Counted from the stretch's first letter, positions 1 to 12,390 are shown. The stretch: 64,000 nucleotides of DNA from Humulus lupulus (GCF_963169125.1 NC_084799.1:106531143-106595142), one strand, 5' to 3'. The notes: generated from the letters alone by a model not told the origin. Numbers and translations are program-made.

Positions 1-1361
1 AAAACTGCACCCTGTGTATATGTGACATGCATGGCTATTATGATGCATGTCGGTTGATTACTATGTATGACATGCATGGCTGTTCTTGGTGCATGTTAGT
101 TGACTTTTAAACGTGACGTGCATGGCTGTTCTTGGTGCATGTTAGTTGACTTTTAAACGTGACGTGCATGGCTGTTATTGGTGCATGTTGGATTGCTGGA
201 TATACTGCATATGATGCATGAGAAATATGTGATTAGGACATGTTTTGTATACTGGGTATAATATTGTTCAGAGCTTGAGCCTCTGTGGTTGTGCATGGCC
301 CTAATTGTGCTGGTATCTGTTAGTAAGCATGTTAAATACCTTGTTTATGGATATTGGACATGTGATATATGTTTGGTGGCATGGCTTACCTGTGTATGGT
401 GCTGACTTATTAGTTAGAATCGGCAATAGTGTCAGAACCGTCTGTGAGGCTGTGACTTATTAGTTAAGTTCACCACGGGCTGAGCAATGGTCGTGCTTTA
501 CCGACCCAAGGGTCAGAAGTGGCAGTGCGTTGTGAACGCCGGGCTGATTAAAGATTAGATCTAATCGAGGTCGGCATTGAATGACTCATATGGGGTATTG
601 ATGCTGGACCGACCGGAAGGTCAATGAGAACTATAAGCGCTTGCCTGGTCTATGACCAGATGTTTATGGCCAAGGTATATGACCCCGGTGACTGTTTGTC
701 ACATGGCCAAGGGACGCTGTCCATTGCACGACTCTAGGGTCGGGAGGAAGGTTATGTTGGTGACCATTCACCATGCACCTGTCCTAATCAAAATTATGAA
801 AGGATCACTTGTCAGTTAAGCCCTGGGGACCCTATCGTCACATGGCTAGAAGGAGCGATGCTCATTATTGTGACTTTTGGCTATTGTCACCTATTTGCTT
901 GGACTGATAGTCCTGAATGGTTATTATGATCGTTGTTAAGACTATGTCACGCTTTATTGTGTTTTCTTGCTGGGCTTTGGCTCACGGGTGCTACGTGGTG
1001 CAGGTAAAGGCAAGAGGAAGCTGGACCATCCTTGAGTTGGAGAGCTTAGGTGATGACGTGTACATATGCAGCTGCTCGTCCGCCACGGCCGAGGTTTAAA
1101 GTGGAACTAGGGTTGAACCCTGTTTTGCCGCTTAGAACGACCTGTTGTAAATATTTTCTGTAATAAACTCTGAAACTTTATTTTCAGGATCCCAAGGTAT
1201 ATATTAAACGTTCTAGTGAAACGTTACATCTTAACCAAAATGTTTCATCCCTAAATCGCTAATCATACCTAGATCACGTTTTTGGCCAAATGACTCGATT
1301 AGCGAGTTTAGCACTGTTTACAAGGCACACCGTAACGGTCCCTAGAGTTTGGGGCGTTACA
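1..1361 (+). mobile_element. 3' half of a long gypsy LTR (forward), end of an element or solo LTR
   Basis: The block matches, in reverse complement, the LTRs at 23041-25793 and 29724-32546, from the CTGCACCCTGTGTATATGTG stretch to the terminal GGGGCGTTACA. It therefore covers about the last half of a roughly 2.8 kb LTR read on the plus strand. No primer-binding site follows 1361, so this is a 3' LTR or a solo LTR and not a 5' LTR. It interrupts a reverse protease reading frame, so CCTAC at 1362-1366 is the expected target duplication; the other copy would lie left of the window. It includes a 60-codon open frame (917-1099) that is also present in the other two copies. Confidence 0.88.
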
Positions 1362-2674
1362 CCTACTGTCTATCTCTACTGGCAATGCTCTAACCCATCT
1401 CCTAGAGACTACCAGTTCCCCAGTTGGCAACAAAGTTAGAAATCCCCTAGCATACAAATCACTAGGTCTACACAGCTGATCTATCATTCTAGCATAAACT
1501 AGTGAATGAGTAGCCCCTGAATCAATCAATGCAATAAAAGAAGAACCAGCACTAGAAATCTGACCTGTCATGACCAAGGGGCTAGCCTTAGCCTCAATCT
1601 GGGTCAAGGTAAATACTCTGGCAGGATGAGACTGTCGCTCTACTTCAGCTCTTCCTTCCTGGCTTGTGGGCAATCCTTCCTCAAATGATTGATACTCCCA
1701 CAAGTAAAGCAGGCCCTGATCCTACACTCTCCCTTATGTAGTCGTCTGCACCAATGACACACTGGGAAACTCCTCCAATTGTCTCCCCCGCCCTGACGGC
1801 CACTGAAAGCACCCCGTGCCCTCCTATCCGAGCTAGGAGGAACAAAAAAGTCTGGGGCCTTTCTCTTCTACTCACTGGGGCCACTACCCAAACTAGATCC
1901 AGTGAAAGGAGGCACCATCCTCCGAACATCACGCCTAGCAGTGCCCTCTCTCCATATCTGATCCTCGGCCCCCTCAGCTGTAAGGGCCTTGTCCACTACC
2001 TGTGCATAAGTGGTAGTCCCCGGATCCAGAGTTATCTTGACATCACGGGCGATCATGACATTTAATCCCCACACAAACTGATATCTTCGTGCCATGTCAG
2101 TCGACACCAAATCCAGCACAAACTTCAAAGCATACTCAATAACTAACATCTGATTCTGAGTCAGATTGGTAAACTCATCAACCTTCGCAGCTCGGACTGG
2201 GACACTGTAACACTTCTCATTAAAAATGTTATCAAACTCTTCCCAGGTCATAACTACAACATTCCTTCTCTGCGACACAACATCCCACTAGATGCGGGCG
2301 TCTTCTCTCAACATGTAGCTGTCACAAGCTACTCTCTCATTCCCTTCCACCCTCATAAAACCTAGGATGGAAGAAATCATGTTCATCCACTGCTCTGCCC
2401 GCAATGGGTCTGGTCCACCCTTGAAGGTGGGAGGATGCTGCTTCCTGAACCTCTCATACAAAGGTTCCCATTTATTCTCCACAACAGGCTGGGCTGACAC
2501 TGATGCCATAGCCTGTGAAACCTACAATCCAATGCCCTGAGGAAGGGTCTGTTGCCTCAATAGTCGAAGCTCTTCTTCCATTCGGTGAAGTCTAGCTTCC
2601 ATCTTGGCAAATAATTGTTGCCAATTCGGTGGGGCAGGTGGAGGGTCCTGACCCTGGTTGTCATCCTCGGCCAT
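1362..2674 (-). pseudogene. gag-protease polyprotein of gypsy element A, degenerate
   Basis: The likely start is the ATG at 2674, which opens a short Gln- and Glu-rich, coiled-coil-prone N-terminus. A TAG then interrupts it before the MASVSAQP segment at 2509. The Retrotrans_gag core follows, with RAEQWMNMISSIL, a TAG in place of the first Trp of the usual ARIWW motif (2288-2290), then MTWEEFDNIFNEKCY and STDMARR. The zinc-knuckle part is frameshifted. The protease frame (from about 1700) has the active site ALIDSGATHSLV and breaks off at the LTR junction (1361). At least two stops and one frameshift make it non-functional. It is homologous to the better preserved gag at 28097-29219. Confidence 0.85.
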
Positions 2675-3030
2675 ATTTTTGTGGAGTCTGATTGATCACT
2701 GAGGCATTATCACAATATGCCTGCAACCAATGATGTCGCTTATCAGGCATGATAACAGCATCCAAAACCACCTACCAAATTGATCAACCAACCACTATCA
2801 ACAAATCCACATATCACAAATAGCATACAACAATCAAGGGGGCCATGCCCTAGCATCATGCATATGTCAACTCATTCATCATACTCTATTAAAATATTCA
2901 CACAAACAAGGCACCTTAACAAACAATCAAGCATATAATTCAATAATTACCAACCAACCCTAAGTCGAGCTTGTCATTGGCAGCGAAAATACATGTTCGG
3001 TCAATCTCCAGGAACCACAAACTTTGGCTC

Positions 3031-3042
3031 GCTCTGAGACCA
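3031..3042 (-). other. Primer-binding site of gypsy element A
   Basis: On the minus strand this reads TGGTCTCAGAGC, one base from the usual plant initiator-Met site TGGTATCAGAGC. It starts three bases inside the LTR end at 3046. It fixes the element orientation as reverse. Confidence 0.8.
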
Positions 3043-3045
3043 AGT

Positions 3046-5318
3046 TGTAACGCCCTACTTCCTTAGAGGTGTTACTAAGTGAGCTAAAAATGTGCCATTA
3101 GCTCACTAATCGAGGTTTTAGGTTAAAAGTGTAGCTAAACTATAATAAAAGTCGTTTAATGGTATTTAATATAAAAATGTGGTCATCCATTGAAAATGTA
3201 AAGAGTTATACAATTGGGATACCAAAATATTGTTTAGAAAATACTTTACATCTCGAAATACATTTAAGGTCGACTTAGGCGACAAATCTATACCCATACA
3301 TTACATCTTCCCAAAATAACCCTGGTCGTGGCAGCCAGGTACAGCGAACATGTACCCGTCGCTCCACGCTCTCCATACTCATGGTTGGTCGACTTTTCCC
3401 TTGCCCTTACTTGCACCATAGAGTACCAGTGAGTCGAAGCCCAGCAAGAAAACTCAACACAAAATAGATAACATATGCATATCTATCAACAGTATATAAC
3501 AAAGCAGCCAACAGGCTAAACATATAGCGGCCATGCCGTCCCAGGCGCTTTACCAGGCCCTGGGTTCACGGTCTTCACCGAGAGGATGACTCCAGCATCC
3601 TAGGAGGATCTCGCCCTAACGACCTTCACTCCGCATGCTCAACACCATTCCCAGCCCCTTGCCATACTTAGCTTCCTGCCGTTATCGGCCTTCGCCGTTC
3701 CCGGCCTCCACCATTCACTCACAAATATGCATTACATAGCATAATATCAACAAATATTTAAACATATACTAAACATAAACAATAGGGCTACGCCCTGCAA
3801 TTCAATCAATAGGGACATGCCCTACAATACAAACAATAGGGTCATACCCCGCTCTATGGGTACAAAAGTTTTCTTACATGTGTCCCAAGCTGTCTGAGCA
3901 CCGCAATCTCGAGCATAGTCCTCTAACTCGAGCCTCGTTGAAAACCTAGTCACAACATATTCATAATAGCCATCCATCAAGTTCTAAACCAATAAATAAC
4001 TTTAGAATATAAATCTAGCCTCCGGGACCTCAGATTCTAACAATCCGGGTATTAAAATCCTTCCCGAGCCTTAACATTTGAGTTCCCGAGCTAAAATCCT
4101 TCAAATAGCCAATATTTGCATTTCAGCTGCAACCTAGCCCCTTAAGGGCTGCGACACGCTCAAGTTAGAGGCAAAAAGCCTCTCTGTTCAGGGACGTGGG
4201 CCACGGCACCCAAACCTTGCACTGCGGCGCGCCTAGGCAAACAGAGGCTTTCCAGCCTCTTCGACACACATGGGTCGCGGCGCCTGAAGAACAGGGTCAC
4301 GGCTCGAGCCCGAAACCCAGAAATTTTCCCTATTTCCTACATTTTCCTCGAGTCTAAACCCCATTTTCATACTTCAAACATCTCTTAAACTCATAATTGA
4401 ACCTAGATTCCTTATCCACACAACCTAGACATCACATCCACCTAAGAACAGCTCCCTAATCCTCACTAACACTAAAATTCAAATCAAAACTCACTTCCAT
4501 GCAAGCCTCTATTTACAGCAGAATTCAACAGCAAAAACCAATAAAACAAGTTAGATTAACCCTTACCTTGGTGGTATCTCCTCCCCTAAATTGTTTCCCT
4601 TAAGCACAACAAGCAAGTTCCCTCAATTCTTCAGCTTAAGACTCTCAAATTCCTTCAAAATTCTCAAACACCAAAGAGAGAGAGAGTGGGAACCAACTTT
4701 GAGAGAGAGTGTGTGAGAGTTAATGTTATCCCCCTTCTGTTTTTCCTTCTAACATCTTAGCAGCTCAAGTATTTGAATCTATCCCTAGCCAAATGTCCAA
4801 AATACCCCTTAAGCTCATCTAAATTCTCAAGTGCAACAAAAGGCAATTTCGTCAATTGTCAAATCTCGCTAATTCAGTGTTCCCATAAATCTCCATTTAA
4901 TCTCGACATGTCCAAATAATTACTAAACTACTACCTGTTACTCAATAAATCCCAAACACATAATACGTTCCCAAAATACCCCTAGGCTCCTCCCGAGCCG
5001 GGTATTCGACCCGTTGTGACTTTCTAGCTAAACTACTCCCTAGAAACGTCTCAGATCATCCATCACAAATATATCACCACTCACTCGTGGTATTAATCAC
5101 AATATACACAAATATTGCATTTATGCCCTCAACGGGCTAAATTTACAACTATGCCTCTAATAGATAAATGGGACCCACATGCATATTTAATTCACCTAAA
5201 CATGCATTTCTAATCACAAAATCATCAAATTCACCTATTAACATAATTAAATCAATTATTGCCCTCCCAGCACGCTAATCAAGGCTCTAAGCCTTATTAG
5301 CAAATTTGGGACGCTACA
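3046..5318 (-). repeat. 5' LTR of gypsy element A (2273 bp)
   Basis: The plus-strand ends are TGTAACGCCC and GGGACGCTACA, matching the termini of the other gypsy LTRs here. Internal sequence is much diverged from them, except for the CCAGCAAGAAAAC block (3441-3453), a GC-rich hairpin-prone segment (about 4140-4320) and a TC-rich stretch near 4660-4740. The bases just outside the right end are GAACT; the partner copy lies outside the window. Confidence 0.85.
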
Positions 5319-6210
5319 GAACTAGCCCCAACCATTCTTTATTTTTGCCCTCACTCCACGAGTGTGGGAAAATCTCGGGACATCGTTGGTCCGAGGAGGA
5401 GTACCAAGACTATCAGGTCCTCATCGATGTATTCCTCCACCTTCCGAGGAGGAAGAGACACCCCAAGGTTTCGTGCCTCTTAGCTAGATGAAGACTATGT
5501 ATGCCACTTGGTTTTATCAATACGAGACCAATATGATGCAAGAGATGGGTCAGCTCATCCACGAATTCGCTCATTCCGTCCTCCACTCTAAGGAGCCTGA
5601 TCATGGTGGGGATCCCGAGGAGATTTATACTTAGTCTCACATGCATTTTTATTTGTTTTCATTGCTTTACTTCCCTTCTGAGGGTCTAAGCGGTTTGTTT
5701 CCTTTGTGCAGAAAGCATGGGCCTGTCTTAATTGGTCAGGTCGAAGCATCAGAGGGTGATAGGACCCTCTCAGTTTGACCTCCAGGAGGAACCAACCACG
5801 GTGTCCATGCCTCCATCCTCGGTGGCCCCAGCAGCTCCTGCAGCTGCCTCCACGGTTCCTCACCCCGAGGATAGTGGCTCCTGGTGAGGTCATTGACCTC
5901 GAGGTCTCCCCCCTCAAGATGGGGGATCCCCTTCTAAGAAGGGCAAGGAAATCCCTTTGAAGGTGTTTGACTCTCCTCCGGTCAGGGCGCCTCAATTGGT
6001 AATCTTCTCGGAGCATTGTGAAGGGGAAGATTTCGAGAAGCACAAGTGGGTCGTTGAGTATTACAACGCCCAAATTGACGAAGGCAATGAGGACTTCAAA
6101 CTCCTTGCTAAGTTCTTGCGCGAGGATAAACCATAGGATTTTGCTGCTCCTCCCAGCCGCAAGAAGTTGAAGCCTCTCCTCATGTCAAGAGTAGGAAGAA
6201 TGACCACTCT
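5319..6210 (+). pseudogene. Unrecognised forward gene fragment, possible antisense ORF of the Tat element (part 1)
   Basis: This lies between two gypsy LTRs and reads best on the plus strand. An open frame begins with ATG at 5490 (MKTMYATWFYQYETNMMQEM) and runs into a likely intron ending in a pyrimidine-rich TTTGTGCAG before 5713. A second open segment (about 5953-6135) contains LVIFSEHCEGEDFEKHKW and ends in TAG. I do not recognise the protein. Tat-lineage elements are known to carry an extra intron-bearing ORF, antisense to pol, between integrase and the 3' LTR. This fragment and the one at 9025-9700 lie in exactly that position relative to the reverse pol at 10294-14050. Confidence 0.45.
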
Positions 6211-9024
6211 TATAATGCCCTACTACCCAGGGACCGTTACATTGTGTATTTTAAATAGTGCTAAACTTGATAAATGAGTCATTTGGCCATAACCATGTAA
6301 TTAAAAGTGATTAATGGTTTAGGGTTTAAAAAATTTGGTCAATAGATACAACCATTTCACTAAAACGTTTACTTCCAAACATGGGATCCCAAAATACATT
6401 TAAAATGCTTAACTACAATTGAAAAGTTACAACCTGCCGACCTAAGCGGCAAAAATAGGGTTTAACCCTAGTTCCTCTTTAAAACCCCGGGCGTGGTGGT
6501 CGAGCAGCCGCATATGTACACATCGTCACCGAAGCTCTCCAACTCAAGGATGTTCTAGCTTTCTTTTTCCCTTACATGCACCACAAAGCACCCGTGATCC
6601 AATACTCAGTAAGAAAACTTAAAATGCTCATAAGCAGATATTAACATGTTACCAAATCACAATAAGCATGCCTAGCAGTATTAACCCTACTCGTGCATGC
6701 ATACCATTCATATAAATGACTACAGTGTCATATAGGGCCAATATCCCAAGATAAATGATCAATGAATCATATTGGGACTCGTTTCCCAAAATACATGATT
6801 AATAAATCATACTGGGGCTCAGCACCCTAGGATATGGGCTAATAAGTCACCATGGGGCCCTTTGCCCTATCCTCTGTATAACCAGCCTTGGAGCTAGCCC
6901 AGCGTACCTGGAACTTTAGTTTTCCACGACCAATAGGTCGGTCAAGCGTATGTCACACGCCTAATTAAGTATAACCATATCAACCAACGCTCAGCGCGTT
7001 ATTATCGCCCTTGACTTATAAGTCAATGCTTTTCGACCAGCTCTCCATGCTATTGTCGTCCTTGACTTATAAGTCAATGTTTTTCGACCAGCACTCAATG
7101 CTATTGTCGTCATTGACTTATAAGTCAATGCTTTTCGACCAGCACTCAGCGTGATAATGTTGTTCTTAACTCATAAGTCAAGTTCGGGGCCCAGCCCTAG
7201 GATATGGGACAAATAAGTCTCCCCGGGGCCCATTGCCCTATCTTCTGTATAACCAGTCTTGGAGCTGATTTAGTGTACTTGGCGTTGAGTTTTCCATGAC
7301 CATTGGGTCAGACAAGCATATGATGGGCTCTTGGTTAGGCTTAACTATATTGACCAGCGCTTAGCGTGCTATTGCCGCACTTGACTTATAAGTCAATGCT
7401 TTTTGACCAGCGCTTAGCGCGCTATTGCCATTCTTGACTCATAAATCAAGCCTTTCTCAATCAAATAATGCAGATAGGCATATGTCATATATTAGATGTG
7501 CAAATACAAAGCATTCAACATGCTTAATCAACGATCACAAGCATAATCATAATCATGCACATTCTCAGGCGTTTATGCCCTATTCATATTCCTATTCAAC
7601 AATTCGGACCAAGCCATAATCATGTATCACATATCGAGTGCAGTTTTCTTACCCTTGGTCCCTGCACGGGTTAAGAATGAACGACCCTTGAGCATGATCT
7701 CGGTTCCGAGCCCCTAGTGATAATCTAATCACAACAAAGTATAGAATCCCATCAATAAGGAGTAAATAAAGGCTTTCGAACCAAGTCCTAGCCTCCGAGA
7801 CATCGAATTCTACTAAGCCAGGTAGTAAGATCGATCCCGAGCCCTTAGGTTTGAGTTCCCGCACTCAAAATCTTCCCAAGGCCCAAAAATTCCTTAAGTG
7901 ATGCAGCCCCAAGCTTTTGAGCTGTGACCCACCCAAGTCAAAGGCCCCAGCCTCTCCTCTCACTGAACATAAGTCGTGGCGTATCCTAACAAGCGTCGTG
8001 GTACGACCTCGCATCAGGAAACCGCCAAACTTCTGGGTTCATGAGGGTCACGGCACCCCAAGAACAGGGTTGCGACGCAACCCCGCAAACCCAGAATTCT
8101 CAGATCCAAATCCTCCCAAAACACACCCAAAACCGTACCAAACCCACAATTCAATCTCAGAACATCCGTAGGATGTCCCAAACAACAAAACCCGCCTTTC
8201 CTTTGGATTAAAACTCATCAAAATCATAAAACCCAATCCAAGCTTAAGGAAACAAAACTCAGAAACTTAAAACTTAGATTACCTCTGATTATGTTGCTTT
8301 CCAACTAAATTCCTCATATTGTTAAGCTTCTAATCTTCCCTAGAATCGTTATGACTCTAACCTTGCTTGAATTCAAGCCCTAAAACTCGAATTTCCTTCG
8401 AAAATGCTATCGAGCGTCAAAAAGGAGAACGGGAGAGAGAGAGTGTGTTTGAACGTGTTTCTATTTCTATCAGGTTACTTCAAGCTTAAGTAACCTTAAG
8501 TAAATCCCCAAGGCTCAGGGTACCCCAAAATCGTCCCCGAGGGAAAAATAGTCAAAATCCCCAGAATTCCCTCCTGATCTCACTAACTCCAAATATATCC
8601 TCAAATATTCATTCACACTACCCAATACCCCAGTAATGTACTAAATATCCAAAATACCTCCTTGACTCACTCCGAGTCAAGTATTGGTATCGTTGTAACT
8701 TTCTCACTAGCTTGCTCCCTAGGATCGTCTCGTGCCGAGTAACCCAAATATATCCACATAATGATGTGGTTTCACACATATATCACATATATGCCAAATA
8801 TACTCATAACGGGCCAAATTAGGAAAATTTCCCTTTTAATCAGAAATGGGCCCACATGCATATTTAATACACCTAAACATGCATATCAAGTCATATTATA
8901 ATATAACTCACATAATCATATAATGATACACATATATATCACATAAATAGATAATTTCCATAATTTTCCATCCTAGCCCCCTAATCAAGGCCTTAAGCTT
9001 TATTAGGTAATTTGGGACGTTACA
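6211..9024 (-). mobile_element. Solo LTR of the gypsy long-LTR clade (2814 bp)
   Basis: The ends are TATAATGCCC (TG mutated to TA) and GGGACGTTACA, closely matching the termini of the other LTRs, in the same orientation as the element at 23041-32546. There is no primer site or polypurine tract beside it, so it is a solo LTR or truncated. The flanks (ACTCT left, GCTCC right) do not give a clean duplication. Inside are a degenerate larger duplication (about 6790-7000 and 7185-7400), a 51-bp tandem array with a palindrome (7011-7128), the conserved GTAAGAAAACTGCAC block on the minus strand (about 7639-7655), and a hairpin-prone region near 7930-8095. Confidence 0.8.
7011..7128. repeat. 51-bp tandem array carrying the palindrome TTGACTTATAAGTCAA
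   Basis: Perfect 16-bp palindromes start at 7011, 7062 and 7113, exactly 51 bp apart. A fourth perfect copy is at 7381-7396, and mutated copies lie near 7168 and 7433. Each palindrome holds two W-box cores (TTGAC) back to back. The array lies in the downstream half of the LTR, probably inside the transcribed leader, so it may act as RNA hairpins rather than as promoter sites. Confidence 0.8.
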
Positions 9025-10283
9025 GCTCCGCTCGCCGCAGAGCTTCTTCAAGGGATAGCGTAGTCCCTGTGTGAGATGTTGTCTCACAGCTTCACTTGGT
9101 GTGGTAGTGACAATGAGGTTTCATTGATAGTTTCTAGTCACCACTCCTCTGTAAGGGTAAGTATTCAAGTGTTTATCTCGGTATACTTTATTTCATCGCC
9201 TCCTTTTTACTTATTCAATACTTTAACTTGGTAGACTACAACTTTCAATCAACGGCTCGGGGACATCATAACGATGCAATCCTTTGCACTAATGGAAGCT
9301 CGACAAGAACTGGTGCAGGCTCAGAAAGAGCTAGAGCGGTTCTGGGAAACTGCGGTCCCGTTGGAGGAGCATTCGTGACTCTAGAAGGAAGTGGAGGATA
9401 TGAGGACCCGCATCCATGAGATGGAGACTATGCTGGCCACCGAGCGGTCAAAGATATCCGCTCTGGAGGATACCCCTTCAAGATATTAGAAGACGTCGTG
9501 GGTCGCACCCATCCAGTGGAGGAGGAGCTGGCTAAGGCTCGTGAAAAGCGTTACTTGGATCTCTTTGGCACTAGGTATTTACCAGGCCATTTAGCTATGG
9601 GGTCTTATGACATTAGGGACGCTTCACTCGTCGACTATCTTAGCTTCCCAAGTTATCGACCTCCCAATTCTATTCTCACCCACAGCTTACTGGGGACTTG
9701 ATCAGTGCTCCCCGGGCACAACATCCACTGGAAGTAACCCAAGTCCATGCCTTAGAACCAAGTATAGAGGACTTGGTCTTCCATTCGCATCTTGAGATCA
9801 AAGGACTTGGTCAGTGCTCCTCGTGCGCAATGTTCGTGGGAGGTGACCCAAGTCCGTTCTCGCGCTACTAGGATTCTTAGTTTTCAGTCTATAGTTGCTA
9901 AGCCTACTCTACTCTGAACATGCTTAGTTTGTTAGCTCAAGACTTCTTAGTTTCCTAGGTTTTTCTACTCTCGGGGTGTTGACACTAGGCTTACTCTGCT
10001 TTTGACAAGCTTAGTTTCCTAGGTCATCTTCCACGAGGCATGGTACTCTACGAGGCTCCCCTAACTCCATGCCCCCCAAGTGATCGGAGACTAGTCTATG
10101 TTCACTTGTCCAGGCCAGCAAGCGGGTGCTCTATGAGTACTACGTGCAAAATAAAGAAAACTAACAAATATAAGCAGGATCTCTTGAAACAAAAACAAAA
10201 AAAAATTATCGTGTTTGTCTACACGGTTTCCATTAATTGTGCTCGGAGGCTACAAGGAGATTACACAAATAAATAAATTTATT
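9025..10283 (+). pseudogene. Unrecognised forward gene fragment, possible antisense ORF of the Tat element (part 2)
   Basis: After a donor-like GGTAAGTATTCAAG near 9149, a plus-strand frame from ATG 9274 encodes a heptad-rich coiled coil (MEARQELVQAQKELERFWE, then MRTRIHEMETMLATERSK) broken by two stops. A second open stretch at 9498-9700 contains VEEELAKAREKRYLDLFGTRY. From 9700 to 10283 I see no gene. That part holds two diverged copies of a block reading ACTTGRTCAGTGCTCC...GACCCAAGTCC (about 9697-9750 and 9795-9853). The protein family is not recognised. The position just beyond integrase of a reverse Tat element suggests the antisense ORF known from that lineage. Confidence 0.45.
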
Positions 10284-10293
10284 GCCCATATCA

Positions 10294-11576
10294 CTAGTAA
10301 TACCGGCGAAGGTGTTCGACATTCCATGCGGGGGGTATTGATTCCCCATTCAGTCGGGTTAACTTGTCTGTCCCCAGACATACAATGTTCTTAACTTGGT
10401 ATAAGCCCTCCCAGTTAGGTCCTAGCACTTCCGCACCAGGTTCTTGGGTGGCAAAGAAGACTCTTCGCAACACCAGATCTCTGACCCCAAACTTTCTATC
10501 CTTCACCATAGAGTTGAAATATCTACTACTTTCTATTGGTAGGACGCTACTCAAAGCTGAGAAGCTTCAGGAGGTCCCCACAAGGTCCAGGGATTCTCAA
10601 AGTAAAGCGCGATTTATGGTCGGATCATACGTATCTCGTCGTGCATGGAGATTTCTGCCTCAACCAGGAGCATGGCCTCATACCCATAGGCCAGAGAGAA
10701 TGGAGAGTGGCCAATGAAGGTCTTGGTAGTGATGCGGTAACTCCACAATACCCTAGGCAGTTACTCGGGCCAAGCGTATTTCGCCTATTCAAGTCTTTTC
10801 TTCAAGGTGACTTTGAGCATCTTGTTCACTGCTTCTACCTGAACGTTTGCTTGCAGGTGGGCCATAGAGGAAAAGCTTTTCATAACCCCGTGCTGCTGAT
10901 AGAAGTCTGTGAATACCTCGCTGTCAAACTGCAACCGTTGTTGGAGACTATTTTCCTCAGGAGCTTGTAGCGGCAAACGATGTTCTTGATGACGAAGTCC
11001 AGTGCCTTCTTATAAGTGATTGTAGCGAGTGGCTCGGCCTCGACCCACTTTGTGAAGTAGTCAACTGCCACTATTACATACGTCACTCCTCCTTTTCCCG
11101 TGGGTAATGACCCGATAAGGTTAATCCCCCAAACAGCGTTGGCACTTGTCATACTTCTTGACATAGTCCATCACAACTCCGTTCATGGTGGGCCAAAATT
11201 ATCCTTGTCTCAAGATCTTATTGGCGAGGCTCTGCCCCCCAGCGTGGTCCCCACAAAAGCCCTCATGCACTTCACAGATTATCAGATTGGCTTCCTGCTT
11301 GGACGCACACTGGAGCAAGGGCAACGAATATCCTCGTCTATACAATTTTTTGTCCATGACAACGTACCATGGAGCCTGGTAAAGCAGCTTCTGAGTTGTT
11401 TTCTTATCATGCGGTAATTCCCCGGAGACAAGATATTTCACTATGGGCTCCATCCAACCGTCCTGGGGTTGTACTGCTTCTACTTCCTCGGGAGCTGAGA
11501 TGCTCGGTGAAGCTAAATGATCAATGGGGACTACAATGATTAGCCCAGCATCCTTGGTGGTTGCAAGTTTGGCCAC
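10294..11576 (-). pseudogene. Tat-type integrase, degenerate
   Basis: Read on minus, the HHCC zinc-binding region comes first (LYRRGYSLPLLQC, EVHEGFCGDHAGGQSLA, 11199-11400). The catalytic core follows (VWGINLIGSLPTGKGGV, IVAVDYFTKWVEAEP, 10880-11164), then the segment carrying the QHGVMKSFSS motif (10785-10976). The C-terminal end (10294-10554) has GPNWEGLYQVKN and the typical Tat finish WNVEHLRRYY. The frame changes at least three times between these blocks, so no active protein is expected. Confidence 0.85.
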
Positions 11577-11579
11577 GGC

Positions 11580-12390
11580 ATCAATGTTAGAGTTCTATTC
11601 CCATGGCACTTATCGATTGGTGAATTTTCAAAAGTTGTGTAGCATTTCTTGGGTCTTTGCTAAGTAAACAACAATTCTTGTCCCCCAAGCCTGGTACTCC
11701 CCAAGTACTTGATCAACTACAAGCTGCAAGTCACTGAAAATCTTGAGGCTCTTGGTCTTGAGCTCAAGTGCTACTCAGAGCCCAGCAATGAGCACCTCGT
11801 ACTCTGCTTCGTTGTTTAAGGCGTCAAACCCAAATCTCAAAGCGTTATGAACTTTGTGCCCCTCAGAGGATACCAAAATAAGGCCCGCTTCGGCACCATT
11901 TTCATTTGACGATCCATCTACGTATAGCTTCCACGTGGGCCCAATCACCGGACCACCCCCAGGTCCCTTGTGGTTTCCAGTGCACTCAGTGATGAAATCC
12001 GTAGGCGCCTGCCCCTTTATGTCCTCAGGTGATAATTGATGTCAAACTGACTAAGTTCGACCGACCACTTGAGGAGACTTCCAGATGACTCCGGCTTTTG
12101 GAGGACCTGCTGTAAGGGATTGTTCGAGAGGACCTTGATGGGATGTGCCTAAAAATAGGGTCTTAGCTTATGATAAGCTACCATTAGGCAAAAGGTCAGC
12201 TTCTCCAAGAGCGGGTACCTGGACTCCACTCAAGAAGTCTCTTGCTCACATAGTACACGGGGTGTTGGACGCGGCCTTTCTCACGTACTAAGGCGGCACT
12301 GATGGAATTCTCTAAGACAGCCATGTAAAGTAGGAAGGGATCTCCATCTATGGGTTTTAACAAGATTGGTGGATTTGCCATATGCACCTT
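11580..12390 (-). pseudogene. Tat-type RNase H region, degenerate
   Basis: The RT-connected RNase-H-like part is at 12196-12387, with LLYMAVLENSISAALVRE and PVYYVSKRLLEW. The plant-type RNase H follows, with WKLYVDGSSNENGAEAG, where the aspartate of YVDGS is the first metal ligand, at about 11886-11936. Intervening stops and frame changes mark it as a pseudogene. It adjoins RT on one side and integrase on the other, as expected for a gypsy pol. Confidence 0.8.

Larger units (their letters stand above)
1362..5318 (-). mobile_element. Gypsy element A, 5' part (LTR, PBS, gag, protease), reverse
   Basis: Read on the minus strand the order is 5' LTR (5318-3046), a primer-binding site, a leader, gag (from 2674) and the start of the aspartic protease. 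The copy is cut at 1361 by another LTR, and the rest of pol lies left of the window or is lost. The long LTR (2273 bp), the gag sequence and the ALIDSGATHS protease motif fit a long-LTR chromovirus such as Tekay/Del. That lineage assignment is inferred from general family knowledge. The gag has in-frame stops, so the copy is dead. Confidence 0.85.

Noticed and set aside
5588..6073. 161-codon minus-strand frame
   Set aside because: It lies opposite the better supported forward pseudogene, has an Arg-rich composition without family motifs, and crosses a likely intron.
7011..7450. Regularly spaced palindromes suggesting a CRISPR array
   Set aside because: The spacers are copies of each other, the context is a plant LTR, and no cas genes occur.
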